NCBI GenBank assembly: GCA_947069175.1
Contig: CAMTDV010000023.1
Span: 85,074,391-85,138,390, forward strand
Direction of reading: 5' to 3'
DNA length: 64,000 bases
Source: Scalesia atractyloides
Lineage: Eukaryota; Streptophyta; Magnoliopsida; Asterales; Asteraceae
Part shown: positions 10,497 to 22,087 of the stretch, piece after piece
Numbering within the stretch: the stretch's first letter is position 1
How the letters are laid out: each line of letters begins with the position of its first letter
Made by a program: the position numbers and the translations under genes
The notes under the pieces: model-generated
Seen by the model: only the letters and a program-made list of their open reading frames with translations
What the model was told of the DNA's origin: nothing
Database searches by the model: none

Positions 10497-11620
10497 ATCT
10501 GTCACTCCCCGACCCGCAGCGGAAAAGGTGATCGGGGGCATGATTGGGTTATCATCAAAGCTCATGACATTTATTATACGTTTCATATTCATTAATACAA
10601 TTTAATGGAAATTTACAATAAATGTTTCATCATGTTCTAACTATCAATCTAAGCTTCTTTGTTCTCTTCTAAGGCATTTCCTATGTTTTCCTTGCTTCAA
10701 CCTGTTCACCTGTATCATGTGTAAAAAGGTTTTTGGATCAACATAAAGTTGGCGAGTGAATCCTATGGGAAAACATTTGAACAAGTTTATCCAATTGATT
10801 ATAAATAATGTGCATAACCACATATGAGCAAATGTAGATGTAAATTTATTCACACAACAAACAATATTGAATATTGTACACACATACACCAAATGATTGT
10901 TTTGAGGCACGCGTTGTTCTTACGAACTGATGGGCCTAATGAATGAGTTTTGAGGCACGCGTTGTTCTTACGAACTGATGGGCCTAATGAATGAGTTTTG
11001 AGGCACGCGTTGTTCTACGAACTGATGGGCCTAATGAATGAGTTTTGAGGCACGCGTTGTTCAACGAACTGATGGGCCTAATGAATGAGTTTTGAGGCAC
11101 GCGTTGTTCAACTCGTCTCCCACGAGGAACTGATGGGCCTAAATAATTTGCATACAACTTGACACTATGTACTATATCACAACCAACAATATTTACATTC
11201 TAGTTTAAATCATATAATGGTGTAGCACGAATTTGCATAAGAGAGTTAGTTTAAGCGACACATGATACACCCCAAAACATAAATAAAAAGGGGAATTTGT
11301 AAGAATTCACTCACATTGGGTGCGTTCGGTTGTTGAGGTTGAATGCACGCGAAATGGTTTTTAACCACGAGTGAAATTAACCTAGATAAATCGCATTATG
11401 GTTTGGTAAGTAAACGGATTTTATTAATCTATTTTAGTAGGATTGTTGGGTGTATTTTTGTGAGTTTGAGGCTATTTTCTAACCTTAAAAATGTTATTTT
11501 TAAGTATTTTTAATTAAAATAATTAAATAAAAATAATAAAAAAATATTTGATTATTGCTACAGTTGACTTTGACCGTTGACTTTGACTGACTGTTGACCG
11601 GTTCGAAGGCATATTGTTGT

Positions 11621-12036
11621 GCGCTGGGTGAGGCTCGAACCCGAGACCTCCCGTACGTGTGCACGCAGCTCTACCAACTGAGCTACGTGTCTAACCCGTC
11701 ATATATCCGATTTTAATTATATATATATATTAATTAGATTTTAAACAGAAATCCTTTATTTTAAAAACGAATTAAATCTAGCGAACCGGTGCGCTCCACA
11801 GGTCTCGAACCCGGGACCTGTGGGTTAGCGTACACACAGTCCACCGCTGGACTGTGTGTCTCACTTGGTTATAAACTCGGTTATCAATATACTTAACATA
11901 TACCTAAATCAATCCGGTTCAGTTTTGCGGAAAAAGGAATTTTTATTAAGGCAGCGTGTGAGGAACAATACTCGAACTCGAGACCTTAGCGTTCAATGTG
12001 CACACAGTCCACCGCTGGACTGTGTGTCTAACCCGG
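11621..12036 (-). other. tRNA-like module array A-B-C, element 1 right LTR
   Basis: Modules A (11,621-11,698), B (about 11,789-11,870) and C (about 11,951-12,036) match those of the left LTR, with box B, the 9-bp T-arm-like stem and both 11-bp hairpins intact. As this is the 5' LTR, the array would be transcribed near the 5' end of the element RNA. Confidence 0.65.
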
Positions 12037-12741
12037 TAAATAACTGGATTTTAATTATACTTAACCATTACCGAAACTTCGTCTTCTTCACTGGTTTTAA
12101 CCAGAAGTGTCGACTGACTGATTCGAAGTATTGATTCACGTTTCTTTAGCGTTGTATGATTAATTACAGATGAGATAAAAGTAAAAAGGAAAGGAATTAG
12201 GCGTGAAAAGTACCGACTGGTTCTCCTCTGTTTTCCGGCAGAACTCCGGCGACAGCAAGCTCTTCCGGCGACGAGTGTCTTGCAGCAGAGAATCTTCAGA
12301 AAGTTTACAAAGGGTGTGGGTGACTTCGGTAAAAGTTTAGGGGGTTCAGTAAAGCTCAGAGATTAATGACACGGTTTTCCGGCGACGTATAAAATATTTC
12401 CGGCGAGTGAGTTTTCGCCGAGAAAGGGTGCGATTTGAGTGTGAAAGATTTCTGGTGAGTTGTGGGTGAATTTATAGGGTAGTATCGAGATGTATGGGGT
12501 CTGAATTCGGTCTCAATTCGAAGTCAGCCGTTCTCCGGCTGTTATGGCTGATGTCGCAGGTTCAGACGTCGGTTATAACCGTTGTGGGAGTTAAGTCTTC
12601 GGTTAATTTGAGCGGAAACGTATAATAACGGCGAAGTCGTCGGGATTTCCGACGACTGCTATTTGGGCGGAAAATTGATTGAATTTTGACTTCTGAACAT
12701 TATAATTTGAATTAATTGATTCCTTTTAATAACAGAAAATC

Positions 12742-12822
12742 GAAGTGGCGGAGCGGTTGATTGGCTGGGTGATAAGTCATTGTTGAGTCGGTACAGACCC
12801 GGGTTCGAAACCCGGCAGAAGC
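12742..12822 (+). other. tRNA-like module D, element 1 right LTR
   Basis: Second copy of the antisense Ser/Leu-like module, with the perfect T-arm CCGGG-TTCGAAA-CCCGG. No coding content. Confidence 0.6.
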
Positions 12823-13005
12823 AAATCATTTTTATTTTGCGATTTTTATCAGTTTTTCAAAAACTAAATATATGTCCCCGCATAATAATTGATTACGTAT
12901 CGTTTAAAATTATTTTGGGCATTTAATTCGCAACGAAAATTTTAACTGACTGTTCGGTTGATAAACAGAGCGGGTTTGGTAAATCCGTTTTTGACGGATG
13001 TTACA

Positions 13006-14726
13006 CGCTATGGTCCGCACCATAGAGTTTCGTTTATAATTTTTATTAAATTAATAACCAATGTATGCTTATTCCATTTTGCTCATTTGACCAGTATTGG
13101 TTTGCGTCAGCAAATATTTACATTAAAAACTCATTTTTATTCGTTTGACCCATTATGGTTTGCACCCTAGGGTCCCGTTTCTAAATTCATTATCTTTATA
13201 GCTGATATATGGTTATTCATTATTTCGTTCTCTTGTCCCGTTATGATTTACATCATGGGGTCCTATTCCTATAATTCTTTGTTTATTACCAATTTATAAT
13301 GTAACTAATTTTAGCCATTTTTACCCGTCTCATGGTTATTGACATGAGGGTCTCATCTTAACTTTTCTTCTTTGTCGCGAACATTAGTTCGTTATAGCTT
13401 ATCCATTTTGACCCACTTCATGGTTTACACCATGGGTCTCATTTCGATATTTTAGCCGTTTACCCGCAAACGTTCTTAATCATATACTTCCTATCACTTA
13501 TGTAATGGTTCTATTCTAGGAGATGTAAGTTTTACTTACCTTGTATCATATTATGCTTTCTCGTGTCTTTGACCCGCTTGACCCATTCCTTTCAAAGTTT
13601 TCACCTAGCTTGTCAAGAGTCAAACTATAATACAATATCTAGAAGATGGTTAGGTTAGTCATCAATACCATGACCATCACACTTATGGATTTTTCTACCA
13701 TATTTCGCATTCGATTCCATTATTGGTCAGTTTGACTCTTAAAAGTCAAACTGCCAATGGATATATATATGCACTAACAAGATCAATGAAACTCATTTAG
13801 ACATTTTATCAAACATTTGGTGTGCATCATATTTAGGCCACCATTTTAACTAAATTCCTGAACCAAATTCATCTCATTACTTTCAATTTAACAAGTTCAT
13901 ACGATTATTGACATCATGTTAACATGGTTTTTAGTAATCGTATGCTAATTTATCAATCAATCAATTATAGTAGAATTTTGGGTTTTCATCTCTTATGCAT
14001 AAGCCCATTCATCATACAATTGGACATTCATCCAAACATCTAGTGTAGTCAAGTATCTCACATTTTCTTGTAAATATGATGTTATATGCACACTTGAACA
14101 TCACTATAACATCAATTTCATCCTATCATCAAAACCCATTTCATTTCATGTATGAACATATACTTAATCTTTAATTTGTTAAGGTATTTCACATATACTT
14201 GCAAGTACGATGATCATACACATAATTTCATTATCAATTTCACCATACTAACAAAATATTAAACTCAAGGTTACCACCTTTAAGTTCATCCACATACTTT
14301 TCATCACCAAAACATAAATTACGACATGCCTTATGATCTCCAAGCTTAGATGAATACGAATTTATGTTCATGCATGTGATTTGACCCTAATTTATCATCT
14401 AATTTGATACATTGAGATTGAACAAGGGTTTGCTCCCTTTGTTCTTTCTCCTAGTCACTACACACGCAAACACACACCCCCATAGTGTGTGTTGTGTTTT
14501 ATTTTTATTATTGAAACTTAAGTTTCAGTTTTCCCCTTTTGACCCATTAAGTTTGTGATTTTATTTATAAAGAACTACAACTCATTGTTTTATTACTATT
14601 TCTATGTTAGTAACTAGTTTAATTTGTTTCTAGTTATTTATTTACGGATTAGCTTTTACCACCAACGATACCTTCTCATTCTTAATTTTTTGGTTTAGTT
14701 ACCAAGCCTGTTTTTAAGGTGTTACA
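13006..14726. repeat. Right part of the older LTR-like repeat
   Basis: Continues the sequence interrupted at 4580. It carries at least four diverged units of 100-130 bp built on TTTGACCCGCTATGG, TTTGACCCATTATGG and similar, each followed by a CACCATGGGG-like stretch. It ends GGTGTTACA at 14,726, i.e. TGTAACACC on the other strand, a common start of composite Ty3/gypsy LTRs. Some AT-rich sequence after 13,500 is featureless. The left end and target-site duplication were not found, so solo LTR versus fragment is open. Confidence 0.45.
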
Positions 14727-15139
14727 TCCAAACCTTATCCAAGACACAAGGAAAGGAAAAATAATCTCCATTCAAAAAATAAAAATAAAAATATGAAACA
14801 TATTGTGTCTAATCAATTAAAGCATAAAATTGACCAGGTATCACCAAATGTGACATGTATAATGATTTAAGCGATTTAGCACTTGATATGATTAATTTAT
14901 CATCTTCATATTCAAAGCTACTTATGAACGATTAATCAAGATAATCATGAGCAAACAATCAATTTTAAGTGATAACTTTTCCGTATCCTACACTTTTAAC
15001 TAATCATGATATATTTATTCTATAACTAATATACATTTCTAACGCATTTATAATTTTAGTAATTTTATTTTTCTTTAACAACTTGTGTTTATTAATTAAA
15101 AGAAATCAAATAAGGGGTTATCGTTATTTTAATCAATCA
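14727..15139. other. AT-rich intergenic DNA, no feature seen
   Basis: Short homopolymers and no coding or repeat structure that I can support. Confidence 0.5.
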
Positions 15140-15450
15140 CTTGTGACCTAGTGGTTGGAAAGTTTGGATTCTTCAATGGACACCCAAGTTCAATCCCCAC
15201 TAGTGTTACTTTGATTAGAAAATAATGGATAAATCTTAGTCTCCTTGCAGAGGTGTCAGGTTCTATCCTGAGCCCACCTGGGTTTTCGTCCCACTGTGTG
15301 TTACGTTAGAGAGTGTTCAGCTCTTGTGGTGGTACAACATCTGTTAAGTGGCAATCGGCGGTATGGTTTCCCGAGAGAACGCCCAAGCCAAACTATGAAG
15401 CAAGCATGCGTAAACTTAGAAAGGGCAAGGGGTGCCCCGTCAATATTTTG
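15140..15450 (+). mobile_element. Candidate tRNA-derived SINE
   Basis: A box-A-like GACCTAGTGGTTGG (about 15,147) and a box-B-like AAGTTCAATCCCC (about 15,188) are spaced as in a tRNA-derived promoter. They are followed by about 250 bp of moderately GC-rich body ending near 15,450. I found no poly-A or oligo-T tail and no clear target-site duplication, so the end is approximate. Confidence 0.4.
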
Positions 15451-16288
15451 GTTAGTAATGTAAATTTTCCGACTTTTCATCTGATTTTTTTAAAATAAAT
15501 AAGTTCGCCCTCGCTAATTATTTTGCCTAAAAATTCCTTGTCCCTATCAAGTTTATTGCCCAAAAAAATTATTCATATTTTTTCGTATTGAGTTTAAAAA
15601 AACGTGAAATAGAGTATTTATAAATTTTTTTAATTGTTCTTAAAGTTGAAGCGAGTTTAAATAAAGTTAAAAACTAGTTTTTTATAAATGAACTTGAGGG
15701 TTCATTTTTGGCTTAACTGAAAGATGTTCAAACTCAAAAAAAAAGGAACAATATGTGCTTGAGGCCCATCTTTAATTGGAGTTATTATTATTTGACCCGA
15801 CCTGAATCGAATAGCCGACTCAAACATATGACATGCCATTATGAGACAACGAGGCTCTCTAATTTGATGAGTTACGTGAACTAAGACAAGAGTTCCAAAA
15901 AAGTTAATATCTCTTTGAAACGGAAGTCGTCGGTTATAAGTTAAGACTTCTTGACGTGGGTTTTGGTTCAAAGACTTTCTTATAAGGCATCAAGTCAAAG
16001 ACTTTGACCAATGTAAATGGTATTTGATTGCTCCCAGCCCCTTGCTCTGGCAACTTTTAGAATAAAAATGAAGCTGTTTAAACATAAACAAGAAACAAGC
16101 CGTAGTTAATAAATATGAGTGCATTCAAAGGTAATTCAAAATTAGACAACATCGTCAATTAACTGGGGCTAAAAAAACAGAAATTTATCATTTGATTACT
16201 TGGTAAAGTTAAGATAATATATTTTAGTTACGTAGCATATTTAAGTTTGGTATATAAATCTTTCAAGGGAAAAAAGAAGATTTCATAG
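15451..16288. other. Intergenic DNA, no feature recognised
   Basis: AT-rich with poly-A/T runs. The open frame around 15,702-15,971 on the minus strand has no family feature and poor composition, and is probably chance. Confidence 0.4.
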
Positions 16289-16782
16289 TAGGGGTGTGCA
16301 ATAACTGAACCGTTAATCGAACCCGCACCGAAAACCAACAAAACTGAAATTAACCGAAACTGAATTAACCGAAAGTCGATTAATGGATATTTTTTTTACC
16401 ATCAGTTAACCGAAATTAATTAAACCAACTTTTATTTTTATATATTTTTCTAGCTTTTATACATCCATTTCATGTATTTCATGTTTTATACTTTCATTTC
16501 ATTTAATAATACCTCCATTTCATTTTTTATACCTTCATTTCATTTATTTATATCTTTATTTCATGTATTTAAACATCTTTTCATGCATTTATACCTCCAT
16601 TTCATTTATTTTTACATCCATTTCCTATATTTATACATCTATTTCATGTATAAATACCTCCATTACATGTATTTCTAAGCAAAACATTTAGCCCTTGTTT
16701 GAACTAGTTATCAACCGAAAATTAACCAACCGAACCGAAAACCGACAAATTAACCGAATTAACCGAACCATACACACCCCTA
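16289..16782. mobile_element. hAT-type MITE, 494 bp
   Basis: Terminal inverted repeats start TAGGGGTGTG and end CACACCCCTA, the classic plant hAT-MITE style. Flanking octamers TTTCATAG and TTTCGTAA agree at 6 of 8 positions, fitting a decayed 8-bp duplication. Subterminal ACCGAA/TTAACCGAA repeats lie at both ends. The middle (about 16,440-16,680) is a roughly 22-bp minisatellite built on CATTTCATGTATTTATAC. There is no transposase, so it is non-autonomous. Confidence 0.7.
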
Positions 16783-16934
16783 TTTCGTAACATGAACTGG
16801 GATAAAAAGAAAAAAAAACCTAGTTAACATATTCATAATATATTCCTTTTTGTTAGTTCAACATATGAAGGGGGTATGCGTAAAAAAGGAAGTTGAAGAG
16901 GATGATAAGTTGAGGAAAAAAATGGTTATGATAT

Positions 16935-17115
16935 TATAGTTTAGCGGCATCTTTAAGGTGTAATAAGATTTAGCGACTATTAGTTCTTAAGTTTGATTCT
17001 AATAAGGGGGGTTTTCCTAGATTATTGGGTTTACTAATAAATTGGTGTATATGTATTAATGTCTAAGTAGAGATGGATATGATCAAATAGTTACGTTGGT
17101 GTCACAATGAAACTT
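16935..17115 (+). repeat. Dispersed repeat, copy 1 (SINE candidate)
   Basis: Shares with 28,820-28,990 a box-B-like TTTGATTC, a G-run, then GAGATGGATATGA followed by a diverged (AT)AGTT..TTGGTG..AATGA stretch. Two diverged copies in one window suggest an old SINE-like family. Boundaries are approximate. Confidence 0.4.
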
Positions 17116-17790
17116 TAGTGATCCAAATTTACTGTTAAAAGAAGTTGAAAAAAATATTAAAGAGATATGAAAGTTGACAGGACAAATTCAAGAAGAATAG
17201 AAGAGGTAAAAAATTGTAGAGAGTCGGGTAAGCTTAGCATACCCATTATTAATTTTGTTCAATCTGTTTTTATTCGATTTAGTAAACAGTTTCCATTGAA
17301 TTTCCTATGTTGAAAGTTCTAAGTGTGTTCTTAGTTTTCTCAGTTCAATGCACTAATTTCTTTCCGTTTACTTAATATTTTATTGTTTTCTTGGTATAAA
17401 AGTCCACTTCACCATTTCTAGTATTATGGAAAGGACAAAGAAGTCGGCTGCATTTGGTAGAAAAAGTCTAAATGAGGGTAACTTGTGTTACCGTCGTCAA
17501 GGAGATCGGCCTGGTTGAAGTAAAAAAAGAAACCTCAAATGAGACTCACCACTCAGCACGCCTCATCATTACACTTCTTCACTTAAAAACTAAGGAAATA
17601 TTTGTTATTCAGGAATAAGATTTAGAATAAAATAGGTTGTGAGGAAATGAAAACAAATATGATTGGTTGGTCAAGATAATGGAATCACCTATTACATAGG
17701 GCATTCTATTTCCTCAAAGTCATTCCATACTCACCCCTTGTTTTTTCATTCTATTCCATCTTTCACCTTCACCAATAACACCTAGTATAC
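17116..17790. other. Intergenic DNA
   Basis: No gene seen. The part 17,590-17,780 has GGAATGA/TCATTCC-type simple words also found at 28,330-28,470, perhaps a worn MITE, but I could not pair ends. Confidence 0.35.
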
Positions 17791-17799
17791 TGATTCTCT

Positions 17800-18355
17800 T
17801 TCTTATGTTGTTTTCTGCCTGTAGTGTTGTTCTGTCCCTACTATTGGAACACTGGATGCTCTTGCTGCTCCTCTAGTCATTGAACCAGCGCACTCCAATA
17901 CAAGCTTCTCTTCTTTAATGAATGGGACTGACTCGGCTAAGTAAAGTGTAGTATCGGCACTTACTCGTCTTTAAGGAAAGGGAGCAGTAGACTTCCTCCC
18001 TTCCCTCCCAGTGTCCAGTGGCTCTGCTCTAGCAAAGAGACAATCACTTGAGCTTTTTTCTCTTAATGGTGATGATATTATATTCCCTGACAGTGCCCCC
18101 CTTAAGTCGACTAACTCTACTAAAGATAAAAGCGCTCTCTGCTCTTCCAGTAAGCGGTTGGAGCTAGTACTTGACTGCTATCAGAGTTAGAAAACAAGTA
18201 TCCCCCTCTCCCTTACTGCGAGGATAGTGCCCATACCTGCACTAAAGGATAACCTGAGATAAGGTATGGAAGCAGTCTGATTATTTCCACTTGAGTTCGA
18301 CTCGAAAGGTCTTTCAGTGACCGAGTTCAGTGACCAAGGCTAGGAAACAACTCAC
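17800..18355. other. Possible organelle-derived (mitochondrial) DNA insert
   Basis: About 550 bp of balanced base composition and complex sequence between AT-rich repeats, with no long reading frame. Its texture (for example AGCGGTTGGAGCTAGTACTT) looks to me like plant mitochondrial intergenic DNA. This is an impression from composition and style; no organelle gene is recognisable. Confidence 0.3.
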
Positions 18356-18361
18356 CCATCG

Positions 18362-18928
18362 CCGTCATCGCACCCTTAGTCGTCTAACACTGGCGCCCGC
18401 CACCACCACCACAACCCACTGTGCCGCCACCCCCAGCCACCGAACATTGGCACGACCATTGGCCACCGCCACCACCGGCCCCTGCCACGATCGCTAGCAA
18501 CCCACCGTCGCCACCCTACGTCGTCAACCATCGGCGCCCTCGCCGACCATGCTATGCCGCCCATCATTGCCACCCGTCATCACCACCCTCCGCCACCGAA
18601 CACCGACCCCACCATCCCCCTCCAACTTCGAACACCGATGCCACCGATCACCGCCACCACAACCCACCACCTCCGCCACCCGCTGCCACCACCTACCGCC
18701 GTCACCACCCTCCACCACCGAACACCGGCGTCGTTGCCGACCACCGCCACCTTCTGCCATCGAACACAGGCGCCACCGCCGTCGCAACCCTCTACCACCG
18801 AACATCGGCGTCACTGCCGACCACCGCCACCCTCCGCATCGAACACAGGCGCCACCACCGTCGCCACCACCGTCGCCACCCTCCGCCACCGAACACCGAC
18901 ACCATCAACCACCGCCACCACTAACAAC
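18362..18928. repeat. GC-rich CCACCG/GAACACCG minisatellite
   Basis: Sharp switch to GC-rich DNA made of CCACCG, CCGCCACC and ACCGAACACCG words in imperfect units of roughly 50-70 bp. Because the period is near a multiple of three and few stops occur, all frames on both strands stay open (Pro/His-rich or Gly/Trp-rich), which is an artefact rather than a gene. Element 2 inserted into it at ACAAC; about 20 bp of similar sequence continues at 28,278. Confidence 0.7.
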
Positions 18929-20109
18929 TGTCACACCCCGACCCGCAGCGGAAAAGATGATCGGGGTATGATTGGGTTATCATCAAAGCTCATGACATTT
19001 ATTATAACGTTTCATATTTATTATTACAAATTAAAGGGAAACATACAATCATAATTACATCATGTTCTACACATCATTCTAGACTTCATTATTTTCTTCT
19101 AAGGCATTTCCTATGTTTTCCTGGCTTCATCCTGTTCACCTGTATCATGTGTAAAAATGGTTTTTGGATCAACAAAAAGTTGGCGAGTGAACCTTGTTAG
19201 AAAACATTTATTTTTTTTTTCTGGTTGTATTTAATATGGAAAAATTGTGCAAAATTCATATATGAACAAACGTAAATATACATACAATAACAACAATTAG
19301 CATACAATAACAAACCATTAGCATACGATATCAAACAACAACAAAACAATAACATACATTAACAAACCAACAGCATACAATAACATATCAACTTGCATAA
19401 ATATATAACATGAATGAAACTGTGCGATCAAGGCTCAATCAAACGGAGCCGATCGTATTGCATGTACTGAAAATGATAAATGTCTGTGCGATCAAGGCTC
19501 AATCAAACGGAGCCGATCGTATGTTAGCACGCCAGGTTCACGCTCATAATGTAATGGGGAACATGCTCAACGCTCATAATGTAATGGTGAGCGGCGGCCT
19601 ATGAAATTGCATGTACTGAAAATAATAAATTAAAGATAAACAATAACCACACAAACAGTTTATACAAGCTGAGTGCACATTTATTCATGATATGATGTAT
19701 GCACAATGATTTAAATATAATAAATAGTAAGACACATGATACACCCCAAAAACGTGATTTAAACGAGGAATTTGTAGAGATTCACTCACAGTGGGTGCGT
19801 TCGGTGAATGATGATGAATGCGCACGAGTTTAGAGGATTGATCGTCGAGGAATAACTAACCTAATTAATAAAGAAAAGTAAGGTAAATAAATGGATTTTA
19901 TTAACAACTTTAATAGGATTTTTGGATATATTTTTTGTGAGTTTTAGACTATTTTCTAACTTTAAAAATGTATTTTTTTAGTATTTTTAATTGATTTTTA
20001 AATAAAATAAATAAATAAAAATAATAATAAAAAAATGTTGACTTTTTGACCGTTGACTTGTTGACCGTGGACCGTTGACTTGTTGACCGGTTTTATTGTG
20101 TAAGTGTTT

Positions 20110-20528
20110 GCGCCGGGTGAGGCTCGAACCCGAGACCTCCCGTACGCGTGCACGCAGCTCTACCAACTGAGCTACGTGTCTAACCCGAAATATTTCTGTT
20201 TTTAATTATATTTATATACTAATTAAATTAATCCAAAAAATCATTTATTTTAAAAAGATTTTAATGTAACGACTCGGTGCACTCCACAGGTCTCGAACCC
20301 GGGACCTGTGGTTTAGTTTGGCACACAGTCCACCGCTGGACTGTGTGTCTAACTTGGTAAATATTCTAGTTTTTATTATACTTAACATATTACTGAATTA
20401 ACCCGGTTCAGTTTTTTTTTTTAAAAAGGCATTTTATTACAGCGAATGAGGTTGGGACAGGAATCGAACGCGCGACGTGTATGTATTTATTTGCACACAG
20501 TCCACCGCTGGACTGTGTGTCTAACCCG
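20110..20528 (-). other. tRNA-like module array A-B-C, element 2 left LTR
   Basis: A 20,110-20,187, B about 20,274-20,357, C about 20,440-20,528. The box-B cores and both 11-bp hairpins are kept although surrounding LTR sequence has diverged visibly from elements 1 and 3, suggesting constraint or a shared recent origin of the modules. Confidence 0.65.
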
Positions 20529-21517
20529 TTTATAATTCCGAATTTTAAATAATCTTATAACATAACTACTTCGTCTTCTTCGTTCAAAACTCAGGCAACA
20601 GTTATCTAACTGTTATTTGTTAAATTAATTTAACGAACATTATGAGCAATCGTAAGATAATGAACAGAAACAGGTTTGGGGATTGATTGTACCGAACTGA
20701 TCGTCCTTCTTCAGAAGTCCGGCAAAAATCGTCGGCTCTGTTTTGGGAGCCCCTTCTGTTCGAATTCAATAATTAGTTTGGATGAATTAGAGGTGAAATT
20801 GAATCACTGGGTAACGATTATCAGTAGATTACATGATCATACCGGTTATCAGCGAGATTCTGAAACTTTCAGAAATTTTCCGGCGAAAACAGAAAAATCC
20901 GGCAATGTCGTCTGGGGTTGATTCTGAGTGCTGGAGTGGTGTTAGAATTTGTATAATAATGGAATAAAAACAGAAAAATCGAGGAATTACCGTGTAGATG
21001 AAAGTCCCGGTTTTCCGGCGACTTGCAGAGAATTCCGGCGAGTGAAATTTCTTGCGACAGAGATTCTTCAGAGGTTTAAGGTGAGTGGGAGTGATGTCAG
21101 TACGAGTTCTATGATCTTATTTTTGGGTAAGAAGAAAAGATGGATTGAATTCGGTTTTCCGGCGGAACTTTCCGGTTAATTCACAGAGAATTCCGGCGAC
21201 TTCCGGCGAAGTTTTCTGAGTGAAATGAAGAGTGTGTTTTTGATAAAATTCGCGAGCTCACTGAATGAAGAAAGTATAACTCCCGGATTTGAATTGTATT
21301 TTTCGGTTTTGAATTGAAATGAATGAAATTGATGGATTTCTTCGGTTATAACCGATCTTACTGTTAATGTATACGTTATGACCAAAAAGAAACGGCCAAA
21401 TTTGACGAAATTGTCAGGATTTCCGGCGTGAACGGATTTGGGCGCGTTGTGTAACTGGGTTTTGATTTCCAGATTTAATTTATGTATTAATTGTTTCAAT
21501 ATGTAAACAAAGATCAC

Positions 21518-21605
21518 GAGTGGCGGAGCGGTTGAATGTGTGTGTGTTAAAGCTGTGCTGACCCGGTTGACCCGGCTGACCCGAGTTCGAATCCCGGCTT
21601 CAGCA
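21518..21605 (+). other. tRNA-like module D, element 2 left LTR
   Basis: GAGTGGCGGAGCGGTTG opens the module. GACCCGG/GACCCGG/GACCCG repeats precede GAGTTCGAATCCCGGC, a well-formed box B and T-arm. Antisense to the element. Confidence 0.6.
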
Positions 21606-21786
21606 TATTATTTTTAATTCACTATTTTTAATACATTTTCAAAAATAAATTTTAAATTCTAATATACTTATTAATTATGTATCGTTTAAAATTAATTTGG
21701 GCATTAAATACGCAACAAAATTTTTAACTGATTGTTCGGTTAATAAACGAAGCGGGTTTGGTAAATCCGGTTTGGCGGATGTTACA

Positions 21787-21801
21787 GTATCCCCTACTTT
21801 T
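21787..21801 (-). other. Polypurine tract of element 2
   Basis: The minus strand reads AAAAGTAGGGGATAC directly before the LTR, matching element 1 at the same position apart from a single G-to-A change. Confidence 0.75.
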
Positions 21802-22087
21802 AGAAATTTCGTCCCGAAATTTAAGTAGTGGCATATTTGTCCAAAAAGGATGGTGTTTTAATTTGAGAATTACATACTTAGAAGAGAGTAAGAGTTTAAA
21901 TTTTGTTTGAGGCGGTAACGTTCCTTGTAAGGGTTGAATACCCTGCTACAGGAATCGCTTTTTGATGCCTATGATAATGAATATTGATTAACAGAGTTGA
22001 TTGACTAAATATGATTTCATGTGCAAGAGTTTTGGTACGTTTGGAGAGATAAGGTTATATCCTAAAATAAACTTCTAATACTAAAAC

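Larger units (their letters stand above)
4581..13005 (-). mobile_element. TR-GAG element 1 (gag-only LTR retrotransposon)
   Basis: Complete element of about 8.4 kb. LTRs lie at 4581-7067 and 10,500-13,005, and CGCTA is duplicated at 4576-4580 and 13,006-13,010. It reads on the minus strand: primer-binding site at 10,481-10,496 next to the right LTR, polypurine tract at 7068-7083 next to the left LTR. The 3.4-kb interior encodes only a gag (8393-9735, frameshifted), with no protease, reverse transcriptase, RNase H or integrase. It would need enzymes from a related autonomous element. The gag and Met-tRNA priming suggest Ty3/gypsy; lineage not determined. Confidence 0.9.
10500..13005 (-). repeat. 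Element 1 LTR, right (5' LTR in element sense)
   Basis: Same architecture as the left LTR. Small differences are visible, for example TGTCACTCCCC instead of TGTCACACCCC at the end and an expanded TTGAC segment at 11,562-11,610. The TATA box is at 12,471-12,478, the five-copy tandem array at about 10,898-11,142. This LTR would drive the element's transcript toward lower coordinates. Confidence 0.88.
18929..21786 (-). repeat. Element 2 LTR, left (3' LTR in element sense)
   Basis: 2858 bp, the longest of the three LTR types. It shares ends, tRNA-like modules and TTGAC repeats (20,036-20,093) with elements 1 and 3 but lacks the GAGGCACGCGTTG tandem array. Instead it has two copies of the 31-bp nested-hairpin motif (19,424-19,455 and 19,489-19,519) and direct GCTCATAATGTAATGG repeats (19,533-19,588). 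No clear TATA box was found. Confidence 0.88.

Noticed and set aside
18421..19054. Overlapping open frames of 120-167 codons on both strands in the CCACCG region
   Set aside because: All frames are open because the repeat words contain few stops. Low-complexity translation and no domain.
20676..21179. Frames of 76-113 codons in element 2 LTRs, repeated at 27,165-28,006
   Set aside because: They are LTR sequence in the CCGGCGA-rich presumed leader/U3; duplication comes from the LTR pair, with no coding signature.
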